DNA from: JBFXAN01 sp050184225
GTDB taxonomy: Bacteria; Chloroflexota; Dehalococcoidia; CAUJGQ01
Direction of reading: 5' to 3'
NCBI GenBank assembly: GCA_050184225.1
Contig: JBFXAN010000004.1
Location: 29,743 to 93,742, forward strand
DNA length: 64,000 nt
How positions within the stretch are numbered: position 1 is the stretch's first letter; each line of letters begins with the position of its first letter. Positions 44,486-53,266 of this stretch are shown here, piece by piece. A program made the position numbers and the translations under genes. The notes beneath the pieces were generated by a model, which saw only the letters and a program-made list of their open reading frames with translations, was not told where the DNA came from and made no database searches.

Positions 44486-44832
44486 AGTTCAAGGTCGACA
44501 AGAATCTGCCGGTCGGAGTCGTCGTCGATCTACGCGCAGCAGGTCATGACGCCCATTCTGTCCATGACGAAGAGATGGTCGGCGCTGCGGACAGCGAATT
44601 GCTTGCCATCGCGCAACGCGAAGGCAGAGTATTTCTCACATTCGACAAAGGAATAGCAGACGTTCGCGAGTATCCTCCGGACCGCTACGCCGGCATCGTA
44701 CTCTTTCGGCCGTCAGCCTCCGGCCGCGGAGCGGTGTTGACCTTTGTCCGTCGGCATCTTCCGTCGATCATGGCGATGGAGATGGCTGGCCATCTCTTTA
44801 TCGTGTCGGAAGGAACGATTCGGCGACGATAG
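44482..44832 (+). CDS. DUF5615 PIN-like toxin (second pair)
   Basis: 116 residues from GTG 44482. It begins KFKVDKNLPVGVVVDLRAAG and has GRVFLTFDKGIADVREYPP, the DUF5615 acidic pattern (the usual Asp-Glu early pair is Asp-Lys here, and the later motif is FDKGI rather than EDKDF). Its stop codon is ten bases from the stop of convergent nuoN, so the pair sits directly against the end of the complex I operon, much like the 37213 toxin beside the displaced LuxR-gene tail. Confidence 0.85.
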   Translation: MKFKVDKNLPVGVVVDLRAAGHDAHSVHDEEMVGAADSELLAIAQREGRVFLTFDKGIADVREYPPDRYAGIVLFRPSASGRGAVLTFVRRHLPSIMAMEMAGHLFIVSEGTIRRR

Positions 44833-44842
44833 CAGTGGTCCG

Positions 44843-46273
44843 TCAGAAAATCAGGCGGCCAGCGTTGTCGGCGGCTTCGATCAGCGGCGTCGGATAGACA
44901 CCGAGCGCGATCACGGCGACCATCAGGATGGCGACGGTGCCGGAGAGGATCGCCGGTATGGAGATCCGGCCCTCCCGTGGCGGATCATACATGTACATCT
45001 GCTTCATCACGAGCAGGTAGTAATAGAGCGAGATCAGACTGCCGACGACGGCGATGATCGCCAACCACTCCAACCCGGCCTGCCAGCCTGCCTGGAAGAG
45101 GAACATCTTGCTGAAGAAGCCGGCGAAGATCGGCATGCCCGCCAGGGAAAACAGCGACACCGTCATCACGAGTGCAAGCAGGGGCTGTCGCTCGGCCAGC
45201 CCGCGCATCCCGTCGATCTCGTCATCGCCCGTGACGTTGAAGTAGGCGATGAAGGCGATAAAGAGCGCCAGGTTGGTGACGATATAGCCGGCCAGGTGGA
45301 ACAGCAGCGTCGCGCTGGCCTCCGGCGTCGCCGCCGCGATGCCGATCAGAAGAAAGCCCACCTGGGCGATGCTCGAATAAGCGAGCAGCCGCTTCAGGTT
45401 CGTCTGCTGGAGCGCGAGCAGGTTGCCGAAGATGATCGTCGCGGCGGAGATCGTCGCCAGCAGCCAGCGCCAGTCGTCGACGACCGGCATGAAGGCCTGG
45501 ATGAAGAAACGCAGGAACAGCGCGAATCCGGCGGCCTTGGAGGTCGTCGAGATGTAGGCCGTGATCGGCAGCGGTGCGCCCTGATAGGCATCCGGCGCCC
45601 AGACATGGAACGGCACCGCCGACACCTTGAACCCCAGCCCGGCCACGACGAAGACCAGGCCCATCAGCAGGGCCAGGTCCAGATCCGCTGCCGGTCCCTG
45701 AAGCGCCTCGGCGATGCCCGCGTAGGTCGTGTTGCCCGTCACGCCGTAGATCAGGCTGAGGCCGTAGAGGAAGAGCGCGGTCGAGAAGGCGCCGAGCAGC
45801 ATGTACTTCAAGCCGCCCTCGTTGGAGCGGAGATCGCGCTTGGCGAAGCTGACGAGGATGTAGAGCGTGAAGCTGAGCATTTCGAGCGATACCCACGCGG
45901 TGAGCATCTCCGTTGCCGCCGCCATGCCGACGCCGCCGACGGTGCCGATCAAGATCAGGCCGTAGTACTCACCCGTGCTGTCCAGCCGGCGGCGGACGAA
46001 CTGCGCCGAGGCGATACAGATCAGGGCGGCAATGCCGTAGAGCAGCACGCGGAAGAAGGTCGTGTAGTTGTCGATGCTCAGGAGGTTGCCGAAGGCTTCC
46101 GTCTCATCCACCCAGTACAACGAGATGCCAAGGGCAACGATCGCACCAAGCGCGGCGAGGTAGGCCGGGACATCCTTCCGTAGCCGGGGAAAGAACAACT
46201 CGACGGCCATCACCAGGATCGCCCAGATGATGAGGAAGTACTCAGGGATCAGCAGTGAGTAGTCGAAATCCAC
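44843..46273 (-). CDS. nuoN: NADH-quinone oxidoreductase subunit N
   Basis: 476 residues with about fourteen membrane helices. The antiporter-like core contains EGGLKYMLLGAFSTALFLYG and NLKRLLAYSSIAQVGFLLIG, both diagnostic for NuoN. It is one of three proton-pumping subunits in the membrane arm of complex I. It is the last gene of the nuo operon. It is separated from nuoM by about 70 bases containing a C-rich palindromic stretch (46275-46325). Confidence 0.96.
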   Translation of the reverse strand: MDFDYSLLIPEYFLIIWAILVMAVELFFPRLRKDVPAYLAALGAIVALGISLYWVDETEAFGNLLSIDNYTTFFRVLLYGIAALICIASAQFVRRRLDSTGEYYGLILIGTVGGVGMAAATEMLTAWVSLEMLSFTLYILVSFAKRDLRSNEGGLKYMLLGAFSTALFLYGLSLIYGVTGNTTYAGIAEALQGPAADLDLALLMGLVFVVAGLGFKVSAVPFHVWAPDAYQGAPLPITAYISTTSKAAGFALFLRFFIQAFMPVVDDWRWLLATISAATIIFGNLLALQQTNLKRLLAYSSIAQVGFLLIGIAAATPEASATLLFHLAGYIVTNLALFIAFIAYFNVTGDDEIDGMRGLAERQPLLALVMTVSLFSLAGMPIFAGFFSKMFLFQAGWQAGLEWLAIIAVVGSLISLYYYLLVMKQMYMYDPPREGRISIPAILSGTVAILMVAVIALGVYPTPLIEAADNAGRLIF

Positions 46274-46342
46274 GGGCTACGGTCCCCTCCCCCGGCCCCT
46301 CACTCACCCCATGTGAGAGAGGAGCCGCGGGTCATGCTTGTG

Positions 46343-47920
46343 CTAGGATGCGTTCTCCGCGCCGGTTTGCAGCCACTCCGGCGCGTCGCCGGCGCCGGTC
46401 CAGATCACGCGCGACTGTTCGTTTGCCTCGGCGGACACCTGCTGCTGCACGCCGGGGAGCTGCGCGATGCCTTCGCGAATCCGGTCGGTAAACGGCTTCG
46501 GGTAGATACCCATCCAGAGGATTGCGGCAACCAGCAGGCCGCCGGCGACCAGTTCCGTCTTCTGCACATCGCGCAGATTGCGCCAGCGCGGATTGAGCTG
46601 GCCGAAGAAGGCAGTGCCCACCATCCGCAGGATGTACGCCGCCGTCACCGCCGCCGCCAGCACCGCCAGCGCACCGAAGACCGGATAGGACTCGAACACG
46701 CCGACGAAGATGTTGAACTCGGCGACGAAGCCGGCCAGACCGGGCAGACCGAGCGACGAGAGTCCGGCGATCGTAAAGAAGATGACGAAGATCGGCATCA
46801 CCCGTGCCAGTCCACCGAAGCCGGGAATGACGCGCGTGTGCGCCTGGTCGTAGATCGCGCCGACCATCGCGAAGAAGAGCGCCGTCATCACGCCGTGGGC
46901 GAACATCTGCAGCACCGCGCCGTTGATGCCGACCACGTTCAGCGTCGCCAGCCCCATGAAGACGTAGCCCATATGACTGACGGATGAATACCCGATCATG
47001 AACTTGAGGTCGCGCTGCGCCATCGCCGAGAAGGCACCATAGAGGGCGTTGACCGTACCGAGCACGAGCAGGCCGGGCATCCAGAACTGGGCGCCTTCCG
47101 GCATCATCTGGATGCCGAGGCGAATGATGCCGAAGGCGCCGAGCTTCATCAGCACGCCCGCGTGCAACATTGATACCGCCGTCGGCGCGGCGACGTGCCC
47201 GTCCGGCGACCAGGTGTGGAACGGCCAGAGGCCGCCGAGAACGCCGCAGCCGATCGCGACCAGCGGGAAGATCAGCTTCTGGAAGTCCTCGTCAAAGCCG
47301 TTCGCCCAGAGCGTCGGCAGGTCAAAGGTTCCCAGCCCCGCCTCGGCGAAGATGGCGAAGATCGCGATGAAGATGAGCACGGACGCGGCGACCAGCATCA
47401 CGGTCAGCTTCATCGCGCCGTATTCTTTGTTGGTGCTGCCCCAGACGACGATCAACAGGTACATCGGGATCACGGCGAGCTCGTAGAACCAGAAGAAGAA
47501 AAAGAGGTCAAGCGCGACGAAGGTGCCGAAGACGCCGGCGGTGAGGGTCATCAGGAGGATGTAAAAGTCCTTGGTGCGGTGCTGCACCTTCCAGGTAACG
47601 AGGGAGCCGGCCAGGATGACGATGCCGGTGAGCAGCACCATCGGCGCCGCGATGCCGTCAACGCCGAGGTGCATCGTGATGCCATCCTGGCCGAGGATGG
47701 CAACGTTCTCCACCCAGCGCCATTGCCCTTCAAACTGATACCCGCCTTCGCCGGTCTGATAGCCGAAGAAGATCCAGGCGGCGATCAGGAACTGAGCGAA
47801 GCCCGACAGCGCGGCAACGCCGCGGATCGTCCGCCCAGCCCGGCTCGGAATGAGCACCAGCAGCCCCGCTGTTGCCAGCGGAACGATCCAGGATGCAAGC
47901 AGCCAGTATCCGTCGCGCAT
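46343..47920 (-). CDS. nuoM: NADH-quinone oxidoreductase subunit M
   Basis: 525 residues, membrane protein. Signature sequences include FFFFWFYELAVIPMYLLIVV with the conserved Glu, LWPFHTWSPDGHVAAPTAVS with conserved Lys-equivalent region, and AQRDLKFMIGYSSVSHMGYV. NuoM pumps protons in the membrane arm. A soluble C-terminal tail of about 40 residues (VSAEANEQSRVIWTGAGDAP) is longer than usual. The gap to nuoL (47921-47997) has a palindromic stretch with TTCCGGGT and ACCCGGAA. Confidence 0.96.
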   Translation of the reverse strand: MRDGYWLLASWIVPLATAGLLVLIPSRAGRTIRGVAALSGFAQFLIAAWIFFGYQTGEGGYQFEGQWRWVENVAILGQDGITMHLGVDGIAAPMVLLTGIVILAGSLVTWKVQHRTKDFYILLMTLTAGVFGTFVALDLFFFFWFYELAVIPMYLLIVVWGSTNKEYGAMKLTVMLVAASVLIFIAIFAIFAEAGLGTFDLPTLWANGFDEDFQKLIFPLVAIGCGVLGGLWPFHTWSPDGHVAAPTAVSMLHAGVLMKLGAFGIIRLGIQMMPEGAQFWMPGLLVLGTVNALYGAFSAMAQRDLKFMIGYSSVSHMGYVFMGLATLNVVGINGAVLQMFAHGVMTALFFAMVGAIYDQAHTRVIPGFGGLARVMPIFVIFFTIAGLSSLGLPGLAGFVAEFNIFVGVFESYPVFGALAVLAAAVTAAYILRMVGTAFFGQLNPRWRNLRDVQKTELVAGGLLVAAILWMGIYPKPFTDRIREGIAQLPGVQQQVSAEANEQSRVIWTGAGDAPEWLQTGAENAS

Positions 47921-47997
47921 GTACTGTTCCGAGTTCCAAGTTCCGGGTTTCGGGTACCGAGCCTGTTGCTCGATACATTTCCTCGAGACCCGGAACG

Positions 47998-50109
47998 CTA
48001 GGTTCTAGTTGTGTAGGCGAGCGCTGTCAGTACGATCACGCCCAGCACGATGATCAACGCATAGTTCGGGAGCTTGCCCGTCTGCGTGAACTTCAATCGA
48101 TATCCCAGGTACCGAGTCAGGAACGACGGGCCATCGACGCCGGTATCATTGATCACCTTCCGGTCGAACCAGGCGACCAGCCGGGCCGAAACAAGAACAA
48201 CGCGGTCGATGATCGCCTGATACAGCTCATCGAAGTAGTATTTGTGGTTGGCGAACTCAACCAGGGCGGGAATCGCGTTGCGGAACGCCGCGATTCGGCT
48301 GGGCCGGGCCAGCAGATAGAGCGCGAAGGCGATGCCGGCGACCGCCGCAACCGACCCCGCGGTCGCCAGCGCCCAGCTGAAGTGGAAGTGTTCCGGTCCG
48401 TGCGACGCTTCAAACACCACTTCGCCGAAGCCACCCGGCAGTCCGACGGCTTCCCCCACCGCCGTGATGGTGATGAGGCCGGCCGTCACCGAGAGGATAC
48501 CGAGGATGATCAGCGGCAGCGTCATCGTGAACGGCGATTCGTGCGGCTCGCCGTGATGTCCGTGCCCGCCGTGCGCGTCATCGTGGCCGTCGAGCGCCAT
48601 GTCATGCGCGTCGCCACCCGGCCCATGCTGCATCGAGGTTTCGTCCGCGTGTCCGGCGTGTGCCGCGATCAGGGGAGCGCCGGCGGTAACTGAAACTGCC
48701 GGCTCCGGTTCGGCGTGGTACAGGGCCTGCTCGGTCGTATCGGCGTCCGCCTCTTCCGCTCCGAGCGGTTCGTCCAGGCCACGATAGCGCCCCCAGAAGG
48801 TGTACTTCAGCATCCGCGCGGTATACGCACCGGAGAGCACCACCCAGCCGATCGCAAACGCAAAGTAGATCTGATGCGTTTCAAGCGCGTGCAGCACTTC
48901 ATCTTTCGACCAGAAGCCGGCCAGCGGCGGGATGCCGGCGTTGGCCAGCGCCGCGATCAGGAAGGTGATGAAGGTGATCGGCATGTACTTCCGCAGCCCG
49001 CCGAGCCGGTCCATCTCCTGGTGGCCGGTGCTGTGGATGACCGAGCCGGCGCCGAGGAAGAGGCAGGCTTTGAAGAAGGCGTGCGTCATCAGATGGAACA
49101 TCGCTGCCGTGAGTGCACCCGCGCCGAGCGCCAGCATCATGAAGCCGAGGTTGCTGATCGTGGAGAAGGCGATCACGCGCTTGAGGTCCGTCTGGGTGAG
49201 CGCGATCGTGGCGCCGAGCAGCGCCGTGATCATGCCGAGGAACATAATCGTCTCGGGCAGATACGTGGCCGCCTGGAAGACGGGCAGCATCCGCGCGACG
49301 AGGTAGATGCCGGCGACGACCATCGTCGCGGCGTGGATCAGCGCGGAGACGGGCGTCGGGCCTTCCATCGCGTCCGGCAGCCAGACATGCAGCGGCACCT
49401 GGGCCGACTTGGCGATCGGGCCGAGCAGCATGAAGAACATCGAAACCATCAGGTAGGTCTCGCCGACCTCACCCGCCTCGACGGCGTGAATGATCGCTTG
49501 GATGTCGAAGGTATCGGTCGCCCGCCAGAGCATGATGATGCCGATCAACAGGCCGACATCGCCGATCCGGTTGACGACGAACGCCTTTTTCGCCGCCTCG
49601 ACCGCCGAGCGGCGTTCGAAGTAATAGCCGATCAGGAAGTAGGAGCAGACGCCGACCAATTCCCAGGCGACGAAGAGCATCAGCAGGCTGTCGGCGAGGA
49701 CAAGGAAGAGCATCGAGAAGGCAAAGAGCGCGAGTACCGCGTAGAACCAGCCGTAGCGCAATTCGCCCTGCATGTAACCGAGCGAATAGAAGTTGACCAT
49801 CAGGGCGACGGTCGTGACGACGACGAGCATCACCAGCGCGATCTGGTCGACGAAGAAGCCGACGCGCAGCTCGTAGTCGCCGACGCTCATCCACTCCCAG
49901 CTCTTCAGGCCGGGCAGGTTGTTGGGATAGTCGGTCAGCCCGTTCGCCATGATCGCCAGTGCGCCGAGGAAGCAGGCGAAGATCGCGAGCACGCCGATCC
50001 AATCGCCCTGGCGCCAGATGAAGTTGTGGAGCAGCGCGATCGCGAAGAACGCGCCGAGCGGGATGACGGTCAGAATCCAGGCGTCGCTGGTGGTTAGGAT
50101 CTCGCCCAT
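47998..50109 (-). CDS. nuoL: NADH-quinone oxidoreductase subunit L, with His-rich insertion
   Basis: 703 residues. The core has LFVAWELVGVCSYFLIGYYF, KSAQVPLHVWLPDAMEGPTP and ALIHAATMVVAGIYLVAR, all standard for NuoL. Between residues about 446 and 525 lies a poorly conserved, acidic, His-rich stretch (GHDDAHGGHGHHGEPHES) that ordinary NuoL lacks or has in shorter form. The C-terminal lateral helix region follows. NuoL is the terminal proton pump. The upstream gap (50110-50254) contains a palindromic GGCTGA/CAGCC-type repeat. Confidence 0.96.
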   Translation of the reverse strand: MGEILTTSDAWILTVIPLGAFFAIALLHNFIWRQGDWIGVLAIFACFLGALAIMANGLTDYPNNLPGLKSWEWMSVGDYELRVGFFVDQIALVMLVVVTTVALMVNFYSLGYMQGELRYGWFYAVLALFAFSMLFLVLADSLLMLFVAWELVGVCSYFLIGYYFERRSAVEAAKKAFVVNRIGDVGLLIGIIMLWRATDTFDIQAIIHAVEAGEVGETYLMVSMFFMLLGPIAKSAQVPLHVWLPDAMEGPTPVSALIHAATMVVAGIYLVARMLPVFQAATYLPETIMFLGMITALLGATIALTQTDLKRVIAFSTISNLGFMMLALGAGALTAAMFHLMTHAFFKACLFLGAGSVIHSTGHQEMDRLGGLRKYMPITFITFLIAALANAGIPPLAGFWSKDEVLHALETHQIYFAFAIGWVVLSGAYTARMLKYTFWGRYRGLDEPLGAEEADADTTEQALYHAEPEPAVSVTAGAPLIAAHAGHADETSMQHGPGGDAHDMALDGHDDAHGGHGHHGEPHESPFTMTLPLIILGILSVTAGLITITAVGEAVGLPGGFGEVVFEASHGPEHFHFSWALATAGSVAAVAGIAFALYLLARPSRIAAFRNAIPALVEFANHKYYFDELYQAIIDRVVLVSARLVAWFDRKVINDTGVDGPSFLTRYLGYRLKFTQTGKLPNYALIIVLGVIVLTALAYTTRT

Positions 50110-50254
50110 CAGCCTTCAGCCCTCAGCTCACGCGCGCCACGCTGCTGACCTTCAATTCGATAGGCGCGGCCGACGCCACATCCAGCCCGTGCGATCCCGC
50201 CACAGGTCGCGGAACCGCCGCCTACCGGCTGATAGCTCACCGCTAACGGCTTCC

Positions 50255-50563
50255 TCACCATTTCAACAGGTCCGCCTCATCCACATTTGCCGTGCGGCGG
50301 TTGCGGAAAAGCCGCAGGATGATCGCCAGCGCGAGGCCGGCCTCGGCCGCCGCGACGGCGATGATGAAGATCACGAAAAGCAGCCCCGTGAACCGGTCGG
50401 GGCTCAGATAGACGGAGAAGGCGATCATGTTGATGTTGACGGCGTTGAGCATCAACTCGACCGACATCAGGATCAGGATCGCATTGCGCCGCGCCAGGAC
50501 GCCGTAGATGCCGATCGAGAAGAGGATGCCGCTCAGCAGGAGGACGTGCTCGAAGGGGATCAT
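50255..50563 (-). CDS. nuoK: NADH-quinone oxidoreductase subunit K
   Basis: 102 residues with three membrane helices. The conserved Glu sites are in ILILMSVELMLNAVNINMIA and AVAAAEAGLALAIILRLFRN, as in all NuoK proteins. The start overlaps the end of nuoJ by four bases (ATGA), indicating coupling. It is part of the E-channel region of complex I. Confidence 0.96.
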   Translation of the reverse strand: MIPFEHVLLLSGILFSIGIYGVLARRNAILILMSVELMLNAVNINMIAFSVYLSPDRFTGLLFVIFIIAVAAAEAGLALAIILRLFRNRRTANVDEADLLKW

Positions 50564-51066
50564 GACGCGCTCCCTTCGTCGTCGCTGCGGGCGAGGACGA
50601 CCGCGCCGATCAGCGCCACCAGGAGCACAAAGCCAACGATTTCGAAGGGGATGAGAAAGTCAGAGAACAGGGTCCGGGAGATCGCCTCGGTCGAGATCAC
50701 CGATACCTGGTCGGTCTCACCGATCCACTCGGTTTCGAGCGCCATATACGAAATGGCGCCGATCAAGACCACGCCGGCAACGGCCGCGAAGGGTTTCTGC
50801 GGGCCATCGAGCGCCTGCCGGGCCGAGCGCAGTTGTGTGATCATCAGGGCGAAGATGACGAGGATCGTGATGCCGCCGCCGTAGACGAGGATCTGGACGA
50901 GCGCGAGGAACTCAGACGCGAGCAGGACGAAGATACCCGCCGTCATCAACAACGTCAGCACCAGGAACAGCGCCGAATGGACGATGTCCCGTGACAGGAC
51001 AACGCCGAGGCCGGCCAGGACGGCGACCACGGCGACGATGTAGAAAACGACTTGTTCGACGCTCAT
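50560..51066 (-). CDS. nuoJ: NADH-quinone oxidoreductase subunit J
   Basis: 168 residues with five membrane helices. Core motifs: VHSALFLVLTLLMTAGIFVL, then FLALVQILVYGGGITILVIF, typical of NuoJ. It begins the JKLMN half of the cluster, which is cut off from ABCDHI by the 51.1-58.3 kb insertion and is divergent from the 51168 gene. The 100 bases between them must hold a promoter for nuoJKLMN. Confidence 0.95.
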   Translation of the reverse strand: MSVEQVVFYIVAVVAVLAGLGVVLSRDIVHSALFLVLTLLMTAGIFVLLASEFLALVQILVYGGGITILVIFALMITQLRSARQALDGPQKPFAAVAGVVLIGAISYMALETEWIGETDQVSVISTEAISRTLFSDFLIPFEIVGFVLLVALIGAVVLARSDDEGSAS

Positions 51067-51167
51067 CCAAGCTCGCTCTAGCGGGCGGTGGGGCCAATCA
51101 TGAAGCTATCGGGTTCGCCGGTTGCGAGCAAGTAGGCGGCGGGATACGACGAGGAGAGCCGGCGGGT

Positions 51168-51827
51168 ATGACATCGGAAAACGGCGCGTCCGGAACGCAG
51201 TCCGGTCGCCTCCTTCCCATCCTGTGGCCGACGCTGGCGGCGTTCGGGGCGATCGGCGCCGGCTTCGCCCTCCTCCCCGGCCAGCTTCGCGTCGGACCCG
51301 GCCTGCTGCTCCCGGCCGGCATCGCCCTCCTGACCGTCGTCCTTGCCCTGCTGATCCTCGGTGAGCGGCACCGCGCGGCCCGCTTGCTTGGGCTCGTCGT
51401 CATGGCCTTCCTTACCCTCGCCGTTGCCACCAGCGCGGCGCTGCTGGTCTACCGGATACCGGCGAAGATCCTCCCGCCGCGCGAGCTGCTGTTCGATGCC
51501 AGTCTGATCTGGGCGTTGAACGTGTGTGTCTTCGCACTCTGGTACTGGGAGATCGATTGCGGCGGGCCGCGCGCGCGACGGACGGAAGGTTATCGCTCGG
51601 TCGACTTCGTCTTTCCCCAATTCTCCGCCGACGACCCGAAGCTGGGCGAGGGATGGCAGCCGGACTTTGTCGACTATCTCTTCCTCGCCTTCACAACGAG
51701 CACCGCCTTCAGCCCGACTGACACGATGGTCCTGTCCGGCCTCGCCAAAGTGCTGATGATGGCGCAATCGACGATCTCACTGGTGGTCGTCGCCGTCTTG
51801 CTCGCGCGAGCGATCGGCACGATCTGA
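51168..51827 (+). CDS. Integral membrane protein (DUF1345-like), unknown
   Basis: 219 residues from ATG 51168, with GAGGAGAG upstream. It has five to six membrane helices. After a loop with CGGPRARRTEGYRSVDFVFP, the sequence FVDYLFLAFTTSTAFSPTDT followed by a final helix recalls the pore-like YLxFxFTTxTxFxxxD segment of DUF1345 and small ion-channel-like proteins. Substrate or ion is unknown. It lies divergently next to nuoJ, inside the complex I locus, but there is no known complex I function for such a protein. Confidence 0.68.
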   Translation: MTSENGASGTQSGRLLPILWPTLAAFGAIGAGFALLPGQLRVGPGLLLPAGIALLTVVLALLILGERHRAARLLGLVVMAFLTLAVATSAALLVYRIPAKILPPRELLFDASLIWALNVCVFALWYWEIDCGGPRARRTEGYRSVDFVFPQFSADDPKLGEGWQPDFVDYLFLAFTTSTAFSPTDTMVLSGLAKVLMMAQSTISLVVVAVLLARAIGTI

Positions 51828-51998
51828 GCAAACCGGGAGCGGGCCGCGATTGCCTGGCCAGGTGTAGTCCCCGCTCGCAATGAAACCACCCGCTTGGTGG
51901 AGGCGCCCGTGCAGCATCCCGACGATACTGACGCTCGACTCCTTCTGGGTGGGTACGGTGATGTGCGGCGGTACCTTCCACGTCACCGCGCTGGATGC

Positions 51999-52053
51999 CC
52001 GAATGCGAAACCCGAACCGATCCACGTTTTTGCGGTTCGGGTTTCGCATTCGG
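51999..52053. terminator. 20-bp perfect hairpin between convergent genes
   Basis: Bases 51999-52018 pair exactly with 52034-52053 around a 15-base loop. It lies eight bases after the stop of the first beta-helix gene on the minus strand and after the membrane protein gene on the plus strand, so it could end both transcripts. T-runs at the end are weak. The rest of the gap (51828-51998) shows nothing else. Confidence 0.65.
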
Positions 52054-52061
52054 AGGACGCT

Positions 52062-53216
52062 TCAGCAGGTGACCACACCGGCGCAGTTGTCCGGCGTGTT
52101 GGCGAAGATCGCGGTCGCCAGCCGGGTCAGCGTCGCTCCTGTGTCGGCGAAGACACCGCCGCCGCCGGCCGCCGTCGTCGCCGTGTTCCGGCTGACGACC
52201 GACGAGCGCAACGTCGCGCTTCTGTTGTTGTCCACATACAGTCCGCCGCCGAACGGCGCCTGATTGCCGGTGATGATCGTGTTGGTCAGGGTCATCGCGC
52301 CGCTGCTGTCCTGGAGAAGGCCGCCGGCGCTGTGGGCGGACGTGTTGTCGCGCACGAAGGAATTGGTCAGCGTCAGCGTGCCACCGCTCTGGTTTCTGAT
52401 GCCACCACCGCGGAGGACGGTCGCCGTGTTACCGCTGACCTCGACGGCCGTGCCCGTGAGGCTACCCAAGCCGTTGATGATGCCGCCGCCGTTGCCGGCG
52501 CGGTTGCCGCGCACCTGGACAGCACGCAGCGTGAGCGTCCCGACGTTGAAGATGCCGCCTGCACCGGTGTTCGCCGTGTTGTCGCGCACGACCGAGTTGG
52601 TCAGCGTCAGCGTGGCGCTGAGCCCGTTGTTGATCCCGCCACCCGAGTTGCCGGCGCTATTGCCGCTGATCTCGCTCTCACGCACGTCGAGTGCGCCGCG
52701 GTTGGCAATGCCACCGCCGCTATTGCTGACACTATTGCCGGTGACGCGCACCCGTGTCAGGCGGAGCGTGCCGTCGTTGAGGATGCCGCCGCCGAGCGCG
52801 CCGGCGCTGCCATTGCGCAGGGCGAGGTCGACAAGATTGACGGTCGCGCCGGTTTCGACGGTCAACACCCTGCCATTCGCCGTGCCATCGACAACCACCT
52901 CCCCACCCAACCCCAGGAAGGGTAGCGTGGGGATGCCGGGAAAGCCGGCGAAGAACCCGCCGCCCAAGCCTTTCTGGAGGGTCAACCGCGTCGCGTCGCC
53001 TGCGCCGGGGATGGTGAGGTGCTCGGTGTAGGTTCCGGGGGCGATCGAGATCACATCCCCGTTCTGGGCGGCGTCGATCGCCGCCTGGATCGTGGCATAT
53101 GGACAGCCATTGGCGCAGACGGTGAGCGTAGCAGCCGCAACCGTGGGTGGTTGATAGGTGCTCAGCCCGAACATGCCGCCGAGCACGGCACCAAGCAGCA
53201 ACAGACGAAGGCGCAT
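52062..53216 (-). CDS. Secreted right-handed beta-helix protein 1
   Basis: 384 residues. A signal peptide (about 1-28) is followed by CANGCPYATIQAAIDAAQNG and ISIAPGTYTEHLTI, the usual start of parallel beta-helix proteins of the polymorphic-outer-membrane-protein/pectate-lyase-like kind. Then about ten coils with the repeated GGGI-N-G-T-L pattern (ALGGGILNDGTLRLTRVRVT) follow. It ends DNCAGVVTC, a conserved two-Cys cap. It is probably an extracellular or surface protein that binds polysaccharide or other surfaces. It is the first of three tandem paralogues. GGAGGAG precedes the ATG. Confidence 0.85.
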   Translation of the reverse strand: MRLRLLLLGAVLGGMFGLSTYQPPTVAAATLTVCANGCPYATIQAAIDAAQNGDVISIAPGTYTEHLTIPGAGDATRLTLQKGLGGGFFAGFPGIPTLPFLGLGGEVVVDGTANGRVLTVETGATVNLVDLALRNGSAGALGGGILNDGTLRLTRVRVTGNSVSNSGGGIANRGALDVRESEISGNSAGNSGGGINNGLSATLTLTNSVVRDNTANTGAGGIFNVGTLTLRAVQVRGNRAGNGGGIINGLGSLTGTAVEVSGNTATVLRGGGIRNQSGGTLTLTNSFVRDNTSAHSAGGLLQDSSGAMTLTNTIITGNQAPFGGGLYVDNNRSATLRSSVVSRNTATTAAGGGGVFADTGATLTRLATAIFANTPDNCAGVVTC

Positions 53217-53266
53217 GGCGAGACTCCTCCATGTGTATGTGTCGGGGACCCGACGGATCGACCGGC

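Noticed and set aside
44744..46183. Long plus-strand frame opposite nuoN
   Set aside because: Shadow of nuoN; composition is Arg/Glu/Asp/Gln-rich as expected for the reverse of a membrane protein gene.
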